Positions 34,721-43,723 of a stretch of 64,000 nucleotides of DNA are shown here, piece by piece. Below the pieces are notes generated by a model that was given only the letters and a program-made list of their open reading frames with translations, did no database searches and was not told the origin of the DNA. Numbering within the stretch: the first letter of the stretch is position 1; the number at the start of each line of letters is the position of its first letter. The translations under genes and the position numbers were made by a program. Origin of the DNA: Salinicoccus sediminis (GTDB lineage Bacteria; Bacillota; Bacilli; Staphylococcales; Salinicoccaceae); the NCBI RefSeq assembly GCF_000986795.1, contig NZ_LAYZ01000025.1:1-64000 (forward strand). The letters are read 5' to 3'.

Positions 34721-35503
34721 CTATTGGATCAGCCCGGCCATCCTCAGGCCGTGTTCGACGCCATTGTCATTCACATGCTTCGTAATATGCCTCGCTTTTG
34801 ACTTCACTTCGTCCTTTGCGTTGCCCATGGCAAAGCTGTGGTGGACGGTGCTCAGCATCTCAAGATCGTTCGGGCCGTCGCCGAAAGCATACTGCCTTTC
34901 CGCCGGCAGGCCCAGTTCATCGATCACTTTGGCAATGCCTTCGGCCTTGGATGCCCCTTTCGGGATGACGTCCATTGAAACCGGGTGCCATCTGATGAAA
35001 TCGAAGTTGTCATATTTATCGATGTACTGTCCCTCTTCCCCTTCGGGAACGAACAGCAGTGTCTGGTACAGGTCGCGCCCGTGAAGATACCCGGGATCGT
35101 GTCCAGGCATGATCCCGAGTTTCAGCGAAGCGATGCCTTCATTGATGTACTCATGTTCCGGAACGTTCGACATCATATTCTCTTCACTGAGATAGACGAC
35201 CGGGTGGTCATTGCCGAGTGCCTCTTCAGTGAGTGCCACAAGATCCTCCCTGTGGAGCGGATTCTGGTAGATCACTTCCCCCTCCAGCACGACGTACTGG
35301 CCGTTGCAGCTGACAAACGTATCGATGTCGAGTTCTTTGCGCAGGTTCTCGTACATGAAAGGCGCGCGGCCTGTGGCAATCGCCACGATATGGCCATCCT
35401 CTTTCAGCCGGGCCACCGCCTTTTTGGCGGATTCCGGAAGATTTTTATCCGTATCCAGCAGCGTACCGTCAATATCAAAGAAAATAATACTCTGTTCCTT
35501 CAT
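34721..35503 (-). CDS. Cof-type HAD-IIB phosphatase
   Basis: A 260-residue HAD hydrolase with motif I FFDIDGTLLDTD near residue 10, motif II ATGR near 44, a conserved Lys in PKGASKAEGI and motif IV AFGDGPNDLEM near 207. These, with the C2B cap, define the Cof/YidA group of sugar- and nucleotide-phosphate phosphatases, often promiscuous. ATG 35503 follows AGAGG. It is a single gene. Confidence 0.88.
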   Translation of the reverse strand: MKEQSIIFFDIDGTLLDTDKNLPESAKKAVARLKEDGHIVAIATGRAPFMYENLRKELDIDTFVSCNGQYVVLEGEVIYQNPLHREDLVALTEEALGNDHPVVYLSEENMMSNVPEHEYINEGIASLKLGIMPGHDPGYLHGRDLYQTLLFVPEGEEGQYIDKYDNFDFIRWHPVSMDVIPKGASKAEGIAKVIDELGLPAERQYAFGDGPNDLEMLSTVHHSFAMGNAKDEVKSKARHITKHVNDNGVEHGLRMAGLIQ

Positions 35504-35581
35504 TCTCTGCACCTCTAGTCATATTTTTAAAGATTACAGCAAGTCTACCCTATGAAACGCCTTTCATGTCAACACCGATCA

Positions 35582-36304
35582 TCACTGTGCCCGTGAAGAC
35601 AGTTCTTCAAACCACGTTTCGGTCGTCCCGGCATCGCTGTCATTTATATAGATATCCATATTCACCGTCTTTATATAGATGAGCGGTTGACCTGTATCTT
35701 CGATATCCAGCCTGGACACATTCGCTCTGCCTTCGATGAAAGTGCCGTGCAGATGTCCGCCCGCACCCATTACAAGATGGTTGGATGGAATTTCAGGAGT
35801 GCCATCTGTCATCTCCACACTTTCAATATCGTCATACGGGATGCCATAGTCGAGTGATGCCAGATTGAATTCATCCGCTTCAAAAGACATGTCGCTGTCG
35901 TTGATGCTTGCCATCGTCAGGAAACCGAATATGCCGATGATCATTACCAGCCAGATAACAGCCATGATGATATGCGTTCTGTCATGGGCCACTGTATACA
36001 GCTTCAGATCGACGATCATGCTCAGCAGCAGGATGGAGGAGAAAAAAGCCCCCAGCAGCCATATGCTCAGTATCGGGCTCAGGAAAAGATGCACCAGCAG
36101 AGCCGCCACATAGATGACGAGCATTATATAGAGGAAAGTACGCTCCAGCCTGCCGATATTCAAATCCTGGACCTTCAGATAATCATCATCCGTAAACCGC
36201 CGGTCGTCAAAGCTGAAATACTTCCGTTTTTCTGATATGTAATGCGTATAGAACGACTTGATGAGCTGTCCGGCGAACAGTATGAAAGCAATCGTAATTA
36301 TCAT
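35582..36304 (-). CDS. Uncharacterised membrane protein with C-terminal PH-like region
   Basis: I do not recognise a named family. The 240-residue protein begins with a hydrophobic helix (residues 1-15), has a charged stretch, then about three more membrane segments (near 55-80, 85-100 and 112-135). The C-terminal 90 residues are soluble and beta-rich (YDDIESVEMTDG ... RLDIEDTGQPLIYIKTVNMDIYIND ... TWFEEL), a pattern like bacterial PH-type (bPH) domains of small Bacillus membrane proteins. ATG 36304 follows AAAGGAGG. It lies 57 bp after the ywaF-like gene and may be cotranscribed. Confidence 0.6.
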   Translation of the reverse strand: MIITIAFILFAGQLIKSFYTHYISEKRKYFSFDDRRFTDDDYLKVQDLNIGRLERTFLYIMLVIYVAALLVHLFLSPILSIWLLGAFFSSILLLSMIVDLKLYTVAHDRTHIIMAVIWLVMIIGIFGFLTMASINDSDMSFEADEFNLASLDYGIPYDDIESVEMTDGTPEIPSNHLVMGAGGHLHGTFIEGRANVSRLDIEDTGQPLIYIKTVNMDIYINDSDAGTTETWFEELSSRAQ

Positions 36305-36361
36305 GCAGTTACCTCCTTTCGAAATTATGCCACACAGGGATAAAAAGCACAAAACCCGCCT

Positions 36362-37069
36362 TTATTCTGCCGGGTAACTCTGTTTTTCAAATTTCAGCAG
36401 TATTTTGGAGAGCATGAGTCCAATCATGAAAATTCCGAACGTGCCGGCGATATTCAGAATAATATAAGAAAGTTCAGGCATGCGATGCAGGAAAGGCCTG
36501 TCATCCATATAGAAATAGTTGCCGTCGACGAGTGCATTCACAGCCAGTATTACTGTGAAGTACACGAGGAACGCCCCGAAGCTGCGTATCGCGCCTTTTG
36601 ATGCCGGCACCCACCCCGTCATCCAGTGGATGACGAAAGGATAGAGAATGATGACGGTATGCAGGAGCACAAATGTCCATCCCACGAAATGATGCGGGGG
36701 ATGGATGGCAATCGGCAGTGCAAAGGAACCGTAGGCATAGAGTCCGAAATAGAATATGAGGTCATGCATCCAGCGCTTTCTGATGACACCCTGGAAGATG
36801 ATGAACCAGACGACCACCCTGCAGATGTGGAGCGGCATGGCGTCCCTCAGATCGTATCCCGTTTCGAAAATATACCAGCTGGTGATCATCAGCTGGTGAA
36901 TCAGGCCGAGGACGCCAAAAACCAGGTATACCCCGCTCTCCCTGCCGCTGAACTTCTTCCTGTTCCAAAAAACGATGCTGAAAACAATGATGAGGAATAT
37001 TATATATGTAAAGTGTCCCGCTCCGCCCACCTGTATATATGGAACGGCTTCATCCCAAAACCAATTCAT
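36362..37069 (-). CDS. YwaF/TIGR02206-family integral membrane protein
   Basis: A 235-residue protein with about seven membrane helices. The motifs MPLHICRV near residue 79 and the Pro-His-rich IHPPHHFVGWTFVLLH near 120 are characteristic of the YwaF (TIGR02206) family, whose function is unknown. The repeated His residues facing helices could bind metal or haem, but that is only a suggestion. The stop lies 57 bp before the next membrane-protein gene. Confidence 0.78.
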   Translation of the reverse strand: MNWFWDEAVPYIQVGGAGHFTYIIFLIIVFSIVFWNRKKFSGRESGVYLVFGVLGLIHQLMITSWYIFETGYDLRDAMPLHICRVVVWFIIFQGVIRKRWMHDLIFYFGLYAYGSFALPIAIHPPHHFVGWTFVLLHTVIILYPFVIHWMTGWVPASKGAIRSFGAFLVYFTVILAVNALVDGNYFYMDDRPFLHRMPELSYIILNIAGTFGIFMIGLMLSKILLKFEKQSYPAE

Positions 37070-37161
37070 CGGAATCCTCCGGCTCTGTATATGTCATATA
37101 TGGATTCTATCACAAGTACAGAGGACAAATCCCTCTACTTTTGACATCTTTCTGATATTGA

Positions 37162-37193
37162 AGCCCGATGCGTCATTCATTCCGCATCGGGCT
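37162..37193 (-). terminator. Hairpin after the YrhK-like gene
   Basis: Arms AGCCCGATGCG and CGCATCGGGCT with a 10-nt loop follow the small membrane-protein gene on the minus strand. A T-run is lacking, so termination strength is uncertain. Confidence 0.55.
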
Positions 37194-37205
37194 CAGTATA
37201 CTTCA

Positions 37206-37529
37206 TCATTCATCTTTATCCGTCAGTTCCTCTATGATTTCCGAAGGCGTATCCTCTTTCATTTCCTGCTCGGTCTCCTTCCTTATGAAGAACCCGTGAA
37301 GCAGTTTCAAAATCGGGCGGGCAAGCAGCTGGAGACTGCCGAGGATGAAGAGGATCGTGCCGGCCATCATAGTCGAGTGAAAGAGGAAGAATACACTCCC
37401 TATTACAAACCAGATGCCGAGCATCAGATCGTTTACTGTGGACACCAGATGGTATTTTTTATTGAAGAAAACCCCGAAACTCCCGACATCGAATTCGAAA
37501 TAGTTCCTATCCCCTTTCAGCTTCGGCAT
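37206..37529 (-). CDS. YrhK-like small membrane protein
   Basis: A 107-residue protein with two membrane helices (about residues 36-55 and 60-78) and an acidic C-terminal tail. The N-terminal KKYHLVSTVNDLMLGIWFVIGSVFF resembles YrhK-like proteins, which have unknown function. ATG 37529 follows GGGGAG; the longer frame has no site. It stands alone between the zinc-type dehydrogenase and ywaF-like genes. Confidence 0.62.
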   Translation of the reverse strand: MPKLKGDRNYFEFDVGSFGVFFNKKYHLVSTVNDLMLGIWFVIGSVFFLFHSTMMAGTILFILGSLQLLARPILKLLHGFFIRKETEQEMKEDTPSEIIEELTDKDE

Positions 37530-37619
37530 GTTTCTCACTCCCCGCGTAAAATTATACAATATTCTCTACCCGCTGGAGCTTAATTCAATTACAGAGTCAC
37601 ATTTACACAGAAAGCCTCA

Positions 37620-38612
37620 TCATTCGATATTGAATACTATCTTGCCCATCATCCCCGCATTCTCCAGGCGGTCGAATGCCTCTTTGAAATCGGAGAGCGG
37701 ATAAGACTTATCCATGACGGGCCTGATTTCATGCCTTTCAATGAATTCAAGCATCTCTTCCAGCTCCTCTGCACTCGCCATGGTGGAGCCGAGCAGATTG
37801 TACTGTCCATAGAAGAATTTCCTCAGGTCGAATTCCACTGTATCCCCGGCCGATGCCCCGAATGCTGTGAGTGTGCCGCCGCGGCGCAATTGGCCGACCG
37901 ATTTGTTGAATGTCGCCGCTCCGACACTTTCAATCACGACATCCACCTTTTCGCCGGAAAGCTCCTCGTTCCAGTCCGCCTCACTGTCTATCGCCTTGTG
38001 TGCTCCGAGTTCCAGAGCCTGCCTGCGCTTGTCTTCGGACCTTGATGTCACATACACTCTCGCGCCGGCGGACTTTGCGAACTGGATCAGGAATGTGCCG
38101 GCGCCGCCTGTGGCGCCGGGGATGAGGACTGTCATCCCTTCTTTGGCTTTTGCCCTTGTAAAGAGCGCCCGGTATGCAGTCATGGCTGACAGCGCCAGGA
38201 CCCCGGCTTCTTCCCACGAGAGATGTCCGGGCTTAGGGACGGCGTTTTCAGCCGGGAGAGTGATATATTCAGCGAATGTGCCATCAAAGGGCATACCCAC
38301 TATTTCAAAACCTTCCGGCGGCGCGTCGCTGTTCTTCTGCCACCCGAGTGACGGGTTGATGATGACTTCATCACCCGCTTTTACATTCTCCACACCATCA
38401 CCGGCAGCATCCACTATGCCGGCGCCGTCAGAACCAGGGACCAGGGCTGGATCTTCTGCTTTATGCCGGTCCGGCACGAAGAGGTCGCGGTGATTCAGTC
38501 CGGCCGTCTTCAGCCTGACCCTCACTTCTCCCGCCTTCGGCTCCGGTTTTTCCATTTCACCGTATTTCAAACCTTCCATGCCTGATACACCTTCATGAAG
38601 CACTGCTTTCAT
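37620..38612 (-). CDS. MDR-family alcohol dehydrogenase / quinone oxidoreductase
   Basis: A 330-residue medium-chain dehydrogenase. The GroES-like domain holds GLNHRDLFV and GSDGAGIV; the Rossmann domain has PGATGGAGTFLIQFAK near residue 150, an NADPH-type motif. The structural-zinc Cys cluster is absent, placing it with zinc-less quinone/enone reductases such as YogA, despite the common label of zinc-binding dehydrogenase. The exact substrate is unknown. The start follows AGGAGGTATATCC. It is a single gene. Confidence 0.87.
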   Translation of the reverse strand: MKAVLHEGVSGMEGLKYGEMEKPEPKAGEVRVRLKTAGLNHRDLFVPDRHKAEDPALVPGSDGAGIVDAAGDGVENVKAGDEVIINPSLGWQKNSDAPPEGFEIVGMPFDGTFAEYITLPAENAVPKPGHLSWEEAGVLALSAMTAYRALFTRAKAKEGMTVLIPGATGGAGTFLIQFAKSAGARVYVTSRSEDKRRQALELGAHKAIDSEADWNEELSGEKVDVVIESVGAATFNKSVGQLRRGGTLTAFGASAGDTVEFDLRKFFYGQYNLLGSTMASAEELEEMLEFIERHEIRPVMDKSYPLSDFKEAFDRLENAGMMGKIVFNIE

Positions 38613-38708
38613 TGGATATACCTCCTGTAAGTTTTGTTTTATATTATGCTGATACAGCCATCATAGAGTGAAACTCGCACAGGCCGCAAACATTCGGCTT
38701 CTGAAATT

Positions 38709-39116
38709 TCACCCGGCTGGCGAAATGATGACGCCCGTCCCGGATTTCCGGATCTCCCAGTTCGGGGAAAGCAGATTGCCGAGTTCATCCGCCTCTTTGT
38801 CATCGAGCCCGAGTTCCGACACTGTAAAATCCTCGAGTCTGTAATCCTCACCTTTCTTCTTCCCGTATTTCAGCCGGATGAGATTTGTCAGCCCGTTGAT
38901 CGTCAGGAATTTCACCTGGTATCCATCCTCCAGTATATTTCCCAGGAAATTTTCTGCTTCAAGTTCAACGAGCCCGCTGTAATCCATGCCGCTGTCTGCA
39001 GATTTGAAATCCGCCATTTCATCATTCCTCACTTTTTCCAGAATGGTTTCATTGGTGTAGCCACTGCTCCTCAGTGTTTCGATGGCATATGCCTGCATCA
39101 GTGTTATGCGCTGCAT
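38709..39116 (-). CDS. Hypothetical 135-residue protein
   Basis: I do not recognise this soluble, acidic protein. The first 35 residues (QRITLMQAYAIETLRSSGYTNETILEKV) look helical, with an N-terminal segment like a small helix-turn-helix or tropomyosin-type turn; the rest alternates short strands and helices. There is no Cys and no membrane segment. GGGAGG stands upstream of ATG 39116. It is divergent from the threonine dehydratase gene, with facing promoters, which is the only contextual clue. Confidence 0.6.
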   Translation of the reverse strand: MQRITLMQAYAIETLRSSGYTNETILEKVRNDEMADFKSADSGMDYSGLVELEAENFLGNILEDGYQVKFLTINGLTNLIRLKYGKKKGEDYRLEDFTVSELGLDDKEADELGNLLSPNWEIRKSGTGVIISPAG

Positions 39117-39150
39117 CACATTTCCTCCCTAATTTATCCGTCATGGGTAC

Positions 39151-39186
39151 ATTATACCTGAATCAGGAAGTTATCTGTTCTATAAT
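39151..39186. promoter_or_regulatory. Divergent -10 elements flanking a small palindrome
   Basis: TATAAT occurs on the minus strand (39156-39151) for the hypothetical gene and on the plus strand (39181-39186) for the threonine dehydratase gene. Between them is the 11-bp palindrome CCTGAATCAGG (39157-39167), a possible shared operator. Neither promoter has a clear -35. Confidence 0.4.
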
Positions 39187-39270
39187 GAAATCACATCAAA
39201 TTATGGAATGGACGACGGATGGACCGGAAATATCAGTGACGTATAATTTATTATCAGGGAGGCCGCAATT

Positions 39271-40230
39271 ATGACTTTGACATTGAATTATATAGAAGAA
39301 GCTGCGGAAAGGATTGCTCCGTACATCCAGAGAACACCGCTTCTGCGCATGAACAATCTGGACCCGTTTCTTGGCTGTGAAATATATCTCAAAATGGAGA
39401 GCATGCAGAAGACGAACGCTTTCAAGATCCGCGGCGCGATGAATAAAATCCTGCAGCTGCCGGAAAGTGACCTGGAAAAGGGGATCATCACGACATCCTC
39501 CGGCAACCACGGCCGGGCTGTTGCATTTGCCGCAAAACAGCTTGGCATCCATGCCACGGTGGTCGTCCCGGAAAGTGGCTCCAAATTCAAGGCGGACGCA
39601 ATCGAGGCACTCGGCGCCGAACTCCTCCGCTGTGACGTAAGAGAGAGGTTCGAAGTGACAGAAGCACTCGCTGAAAAATACGACTATACCTACATCCCGC
39701 CGTTCGATGATTACGGTGTCATGGCCGGCCAGGGGACGGTCGGCCTTGAAATCACATCACAAAACGAGGCGCTCGATCATGTCATCATGCCGGCGAGCGG
39801 CGGCGGGCTGCTCGCAAGCAGTTCCACCGCGATCAAACTCACAGCACCTGACATGAAAGTATACGGCGCAGAACCGGCAAACCTCCCGAGATACACGGAA
39901 AGCCTGGCAAAAGGAGAGGTCACCGCAGTGACCAGGAAGGAAACGGTGGCGGATGCACTCGTCACCTCCCAGCCGGGGACAAGGAATTTTCCGATAGTGA
40001 AGGAATACGTGGATGGGATGATGACCGTATCTGAGGAATTCATCTTAAAGGGAATGAAACTCCTGATGATGGAGGCCAAGATTGTTACGGAACCGTCATC
40101 GGCCATCACCGCCGGCGCCCTGCTGGAAGGTTCACTGGATGTCTCTCCCGAAGATAAAGTGTGCCTCGTCATCTCGGGCGGCAATGTCGGGCTGGATTTT
40201 ATGGAAAAACTGAAATATATCCACTACTAA
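39271..40230 (+). CDS. Threonine/serine dehydratase (fold type II PLP enzyme)
   Basis: A 319-residue PLP enzyme; NAFKIRGAMN near residue 50 carries the PLP Lys, SSGNHGRAVAFAA binds phosphate-side residues, and PASGGGLL near 170 is the phosphate loop. There is no C-terminal ACT regulatory domain, so it is the short catabolic TdcB-like type, turning threonine to 2-oxobutyrate or serine to pyruvate. Serine racemase and some diaminopropionate-type enzymes share this architecture, so racemase activity cannot be excluded. CAGGGAGG precedes the ATG. Confidence 0.88.
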   Translation: MTLTLNYIEEAAERIAPYIQRTPLLRMNNLDPFLGCEIYLKMESMQKTNAFKIRGAMNKILQLPESDLEKGIITTSSGNHGRAVAFAAKQLGIHATVVVPESGSKFKADAIEALGAELLRCDVRERFEVTEALAEKYDYTYIPPFDDYGVMAGQGTVGLEITSQNEALDHVIMPASGGGLLASSSTAIKLTAPDMKVYGAEPANLPRYTESLAKGEVTAVTRKETVADALVTSQPGTRNFPIVKEYVDGMMTVSEEFILKGMKLLMMEAKIVTEPSSAITAGALLEGSLDVSPEDKVCLVISGGNVGLDFMEKLKYIHY

Positions 40231-40290
40231 AATATGTGGGTAAAACAGCAGATCATCCGGCAAGTGCATTTGCGTATCTCCACTTAATTA

Positions 40291-40343
40291 AAAATCGCAT
40301 CTTTCCGATACTGTACACACAGCAGGAAAGATGCGTTTCTTTA
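40291..40343. terminator. Bidirectional terminator between convergent genes
   Basis: CGCATCTTTCC (40296-40306) and GGAAAGATGCG (40325-40335) pair across an 18-nt loop. A-rich sequence on the left and TTTCTTT on the right suit both the dehydratase gene and the luciferase-like gene. Confidence 0.75.
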
Positions 40344-41336
40344 TATATCATACTTACCCAGGTCGAACTGTTCTGCAATCAGTCTGTAGGATTCCCGTTT
40401 GTCCTCAGGCGAATGTGTGATGGTTACAATCATGATTTCATCCGCTTCTGTTTCTTCATGTATCTGTTCGAGTTCCTGTTTCACTGACGCCGGATCACCA
40501 ATGATCATCTGACCTTTCATGTCATCCATCTGCTTTTGCTCGTCCGGGGAAAGGGTGGCCGCTTCGGCCGCTTCCAAAGAAGGCAGATATTCAAATTCAT
40601 CTTCCTTGTCCTTCTTAACCTGCCAGACAAGGTAGCTGTTCGCGAGCCGCGCCGCTGCTTCTGTGTCTTCTGCACAGATGACTGATAGTGTGACTATTGT
40701 GTAAGGTTCCTGACCTTCATAACGCGGCTTGAATGACTTCTGATATTCGTCGATGACACCTTTGCCTTCTGCATCACTCATGAACTGTCCGAATGCATAA
40801 TAAAGGCCGTTCCCAGCCGCTGCTTTGGCACTCTTCCCGCTTGTGCCGAGCATCCATATATCAGGTTTCACAGGCGGCACGGGGCCGGCTTTTATCTTCT
40901 CATCTGCATCGTCGATATACCTGATCAGATCTTTGAGCAGATCAGGCATCCTGAATACGCTCTGCAGGAAGTTGTCGGACAGGACTTCAGAAACTTCGGC
41001 CGGACCTCCCGGCGCCCGGCCGACACCGATATCCACACGGCCGGGATACAGGGTTCCGAGCATATTATACGTCTCCGCCACTTTGTAGGGTTTATAGTAC
41101 GGCAAAAGAACTGCGCCCGAGCCGATTCTTATTTCATTTGTATTGGCACCGATATAGCCGAGCATCACTTCAGGAACACTCGAAGCAAGCCCCGGCAGGC
41201 CATGGTGTTCAGCTACCCAGAACCTTGTATACCCCAATGATTCCGCCGTCTGTGCGAGTTTCATCGTGGCCTCCAGGGCATCACGCGGTGTCTGGTCGTC
41301 AGATATGGGTGACTGGTCCAATATACTTAGCTTCAT
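40341..41336 (-). CDS. LLM-class flavin-dependent oxidoreductase
   Basis: A 331-residue bacterial-luciferase-like monooxygenase. The N-terminus KLSILDQSPI, FWVAEHHG near residue 42, GSGAVLLPYY and the loop RVDIGVGRAPGG are typical of the YceB/YwcH single-component LLM group. These use FMNH2 and O2 on substrates that are mostly unknown. ATG 41336 with TGGAG is chosen; the earlier TTG overlaps that site. The DUF3219-like gene ends 15 bp upstream, so the two are probably cotranscribed. Confidence 0.88.
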   Translation of the reverse strand: MKLSILDQSPISDDQTPRDALEATMKLAQTAESLGYTRFWVAEHHGLPGLASSVPEVMLGYIGANTNEIRIGSGAVLLPYYKPYKVAETYNMLGTLYPGRVDIGVGRAPGGPAEVSEVLSDNFLQSVFRMPDLLKDLIRYIDDADEKIKAGPVPPVKPDIWMLGTSGKSAKAAAGNGLYYAFGQFMSDAEGKGVIDEYQKSFKPRYEGQEPYTIVTLSVICAEDTEAAARLANSYLVWQVKKDKEDEFEYLPSLEAAEAATLSPDEQKQMDDMKGQMIIGDPASVKQELEQIHEETEADEIMIVTITHSPEDKRESYRLIAEQFDLGKYDI

Positions 41337-41351
41337 ATTGTGATTCTCCAA

Positions 41352-41633
41352 TTATTCAATTTCAGTGAACGTCACCTGATACTCTCCCGTCTGACCATCT
41401 TCATACAGGTTATCGAGGGATGTTAAATAGTTTGTGATGACACCTTTGAATTTCATATCTTTTTCAGGCACAGAGATATTGAAAACTTCCTCGTATAATA
41501 GCGTGGTCACATCATGATACTCTTCGCTTGTCACATTGAATTTCACTGAAACAACCAGCCTGCCGTTCTCTTCTCTCTCCTCAAAACCGGTCAATTCAAA
41601 CGTATGATCATTCAGTTTCATTTCCTTAACCAC
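41352..41633 (-). CDS. Small YkvR/DUF3219-like protein
   Basis: A 93-residue soluble beta-rich protein; the segment EEYHDVTTLLYEEVFNISVPEK recalls YkvR-type (DUF3219) proteins of Bacillus, from memory. Function is unknown. The GTG start at 41633 has AAGGGA at good spacing; an in-frame ATG four codons on is an alternative. It probably shares an operon with the luciferase-like oxidoreductase downstream. Confidence 0.6.
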   Translation of the reverse strand: MVKEMKLNDHTFELTGFEEREENGRLVVSVKFNVTSEEYHDVTTLLYEEVFNISVPEKDMKFKGVITNYLTSLDNLYEDGQTGEYQVTFTEIE

Positions 41634-41701
41634 GACATCATCCCTTTACACCAGATTTAAAACTTATGTAGCCCTGTTATAACATATTTCCGGCCAAAAC
41701 T

Positions 41702-41742
41702 GAAAAACACTGCCTGATACTATTTCTGTATCGAGTCAGTGT
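41702..41742 (-). terminator. Hairpin overlapping the MFS gene stop
   Basis: Imperfect arms AACACTGACTCGATAC and GTATCAGGCAGTGTT on the minus strand are followed by TTTCAGTTTT. The upstream arm lies within the last codons of the MFS gene. Confidence 0.6.
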
Positions 41743-42970
41743 TTACGTGCAGCATCCTTTTACGGGCAGTTATATTGAATACCTTTTTATACCTGTCGGA
41801 TATGAACATTGCCAACCCCAATGCAACGAGGGCGATGAGAATCTCGAACAGGAATATGAATGACACTCCAATATGCCTGTCGATCAGGCCTGTCACATAA
41901 GGGATGACGATGAATGCAATACTTGAAGACAATGTGACAAAGGCCGTACTCACACCTTTCTTGCCGGGGAAGAACTCTGCCATGAGCGTCACTGCGAGCT
42001 GGAACAAGCCGGCGGTGGAAAATCCGAGTATGAACGCAACCCCTGCCAGCACATAATAGCTAGAGGCGGACAGCAGGACAAACAGTGCTGCAATCGCTAT
42101 GAGGGGGTACAGCTTCAATATCGTCGTATGCCTGAATACCTTATCCAGCATTACGGCCAGGAGAATGACGGTGATGAATCCGCCGAAACTGTAGAAGCTC
42201 AGCAGATTGATGGCGGACGATTCACCGAGGCCTGCTATTTCCTGTGTATACTTTGCCAGCCACGTCTGTATGACCATCAGCAGTGAAACGGAAGTAAAGC
42301 CGATGAAGATGACGGTGATGCCCTCTTTCCAGAAGGCTGGCTTTTCTGTGAAATGGGGCTTTTCTTCCTTCTCCTCCTGCGCTTTGCTCCCGCCCGGTTC
42401 GACCACCACCATATTCGGTCTCGGGAACATCACTGTAACCAGGTGGATTGCATTGAATAGAAATACGGCGGCCATGATGATGAATGTATAGCCGTAGAAC
42501 ATATCCCTTGCGATGAAGAATGTAATCATCAAAGGCAGTATCGTCGCGCCGACTGACATGAATGCCTTCACCAGCACGGTCGCGGAACCCGCCCGTTTTG
42601 GAAAGCCTTCGATCAGGGCCGGGTATGTACTTGTATCGAGGACGGAATTCCCCACCCCGGCAAGCAGTGCAAACACGAAAGCGACGGTGTATGTCGGCGA
42701 GAAAGGTATGGCAGCAAGAAATATCACATAAATGATACACGCCGTAATCACCATCGGTTTTCTCCCGAGAGAATCCGAAAGCCTGCCGGCGAACGACAGA
42801 CCGAACAGCTTGCCGATTCCTATGGCGGAGATCAGCATACTGATTGCCGCAGCGTCCGTATTGAACTGCACTGTCAGAAATCCCATGTGCAGTGCAATGA
42901 TCAGGTTGATCATGCCGAGCAGTATATAGTTTATGTAGAGACTTGATGCCATGCGTATATTCTCACCCAT
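41720..42970 (-). CDS. MFS transporter
   Basis: A 416-residue major facilitator with 12 predicted helices. The motif A loop GRLSDSLGRKP lies between helices 2 and 3, near residue 63, and the central loop (GGSKAQEEKEEKPHFTEKP) is strongly charged. The family exports drugs or moves sugars and acids; nothing here defines the substrate. ATG 42970 follows AGAAGG. It stands alone. Confidence 0.83.
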   Translation of the reverse strand: MGENIRMASSLYINYILLGMINLIIALHMGFLTVQFNTDAAAISMLISAIGIGKLFGLSFAGRLSDSLGRKPMVITACIIYVIFLAAIPFSPTYTVAFVFALLAGVGNSVLDTSTYPALIEGFPKRAGSATVLVKAFMSVGATILPLMITFFIARDMFYGYTFIIMAAVFLFNAIHLVTVMFPRPNMVVVEPGGSKAQEEKEEKPHFTEKPAFWKEGITVIFIGFTSVSLLMVIQTWLAKYTQEIAGLGESSAINLLSFYSFGGFITVILLAVMLDKVFRHTTILKLYPLIAIAALFVLLSASSYYVLAGVAFILGFSTAGLFQLAVTLMAEFFPGKKGVSTAFVTLSSSIAFIVIPYVTGLIDRHIGVSFIFLFEILIALVALGLAMFISDRYKKVFNITARKRMLHVNTDSIQK

Positions 42971-43073
42971 AGACACTACCTTCTTAATACTGTATTTCCC
43001 CGTTTGTTTAATTAATAATTAAAACATGGATACAGTGAAGTATCAATATGAATTTTCATAATTATGTGATTTT

Positions 43074-43132
43074 TCGTAAAAAACACTCCCGGAGTTTACA
43101 GAGTTTTTCACATCACCTGCAAACCCGGGAGA
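43074..43132 (-). terminator. Terminator of the VOC-family gene
   Basis: CTCCCGGGTTTGCAG and CTGTAAACTCCGGGAG on the minus strand form an extended stem (43086-43131), followed by TGTTTTTT. Confidence 0.75.
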
Positions 43133-43167
43133 CATCAGAATAACTCGGGGGCGCTGCTTTCTTCAGA

Positions 43168-43605
43168 TCATTCTGCACTCAGCATCCACGAAACCCCGTA
43201 TGGATCAGTGATGCTTGCGAACAGTTCGGTCCATTCGGTGGGGCCGAGCTCCATATCAACGCGACATCCCGCTTCAACCGCCTGATCATAGAAAGTCTTC
43301 GCCTTGTGTACCGCTTCTGTATCTTTACCGTCAAAAACAAAGCAGACACTTGCGCCTTCGTTATCGATCTCTTTTTGTTTCCATGTAGAACTCGCCATGA
43401 ATTTCTGGTCGAATATCTCAAATTCTGCATTCATCACAAAAGTCGATGCTTCCGCCTCATTCATCCCCATCTGTTCCAAAGAACCTTTGAACATATCATT
43501 ATCCGCCATGACCTTTCCGGTTACTTCAGCACCGAAATTCCTTTCGTAAAACTCCAGAGCTTCCAGAGCATTGGAATAATTGAAATACTGGACTGCATTG
43601 AACAT
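43168..43605 (-). CDS. VOC/PhnB-like protein
   Basis: A 145-residue vicinal-oxygen-chelate fold protein of the PhnB/glyoxalase-related group. It has the paired beta-alpha-beta-beta-beta modules with a YFNYSNALEALEFYERNFGAEV start and the ending FASITDPYGVSWML, typical of PhnB-like proteins. Metal ligands are not clearly conserved, so enzymatic activity is uncertain. ATG 43605 follows AAAGGGG; the longer frame lacks a site. It stands alone with its own terminator. Confidence 0.82.
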   Translation of the reverse strand: MFNAVQYFNYSNALEALEFYERNFGAEVTGKVMADNDMFKGSLEQMGMNEAEASTFVMNAEFEIFDQKFMASSTWKQKEIDNEGASVCFVFDGKDTEAVHKAKTFYDQAVEAGCRVDMELGPTEWTELFASITDPYGVSWMLSAE

Positions 43606-43685
43606 TGGAACATCCCCTTTGATCAATTGTTTTTACATTTACATTATACACTTTAATTTAATGTACCGTTAGTAATATTATCACT

Positions 43686-43716
43686 CAAAAAGGGGAGCGG
43701 ATAAACCGACTCCCCC
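43686..43716 (-). terminator. Terminator of the metallophosphoesterase gene
   Basis: GGGGAGTCGG and CCGCTCCCC on the minus strand pair with one bulge and are followed by five T. Confidence 0.8.
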
Positions 43717-43723
43717 TTCTGGG

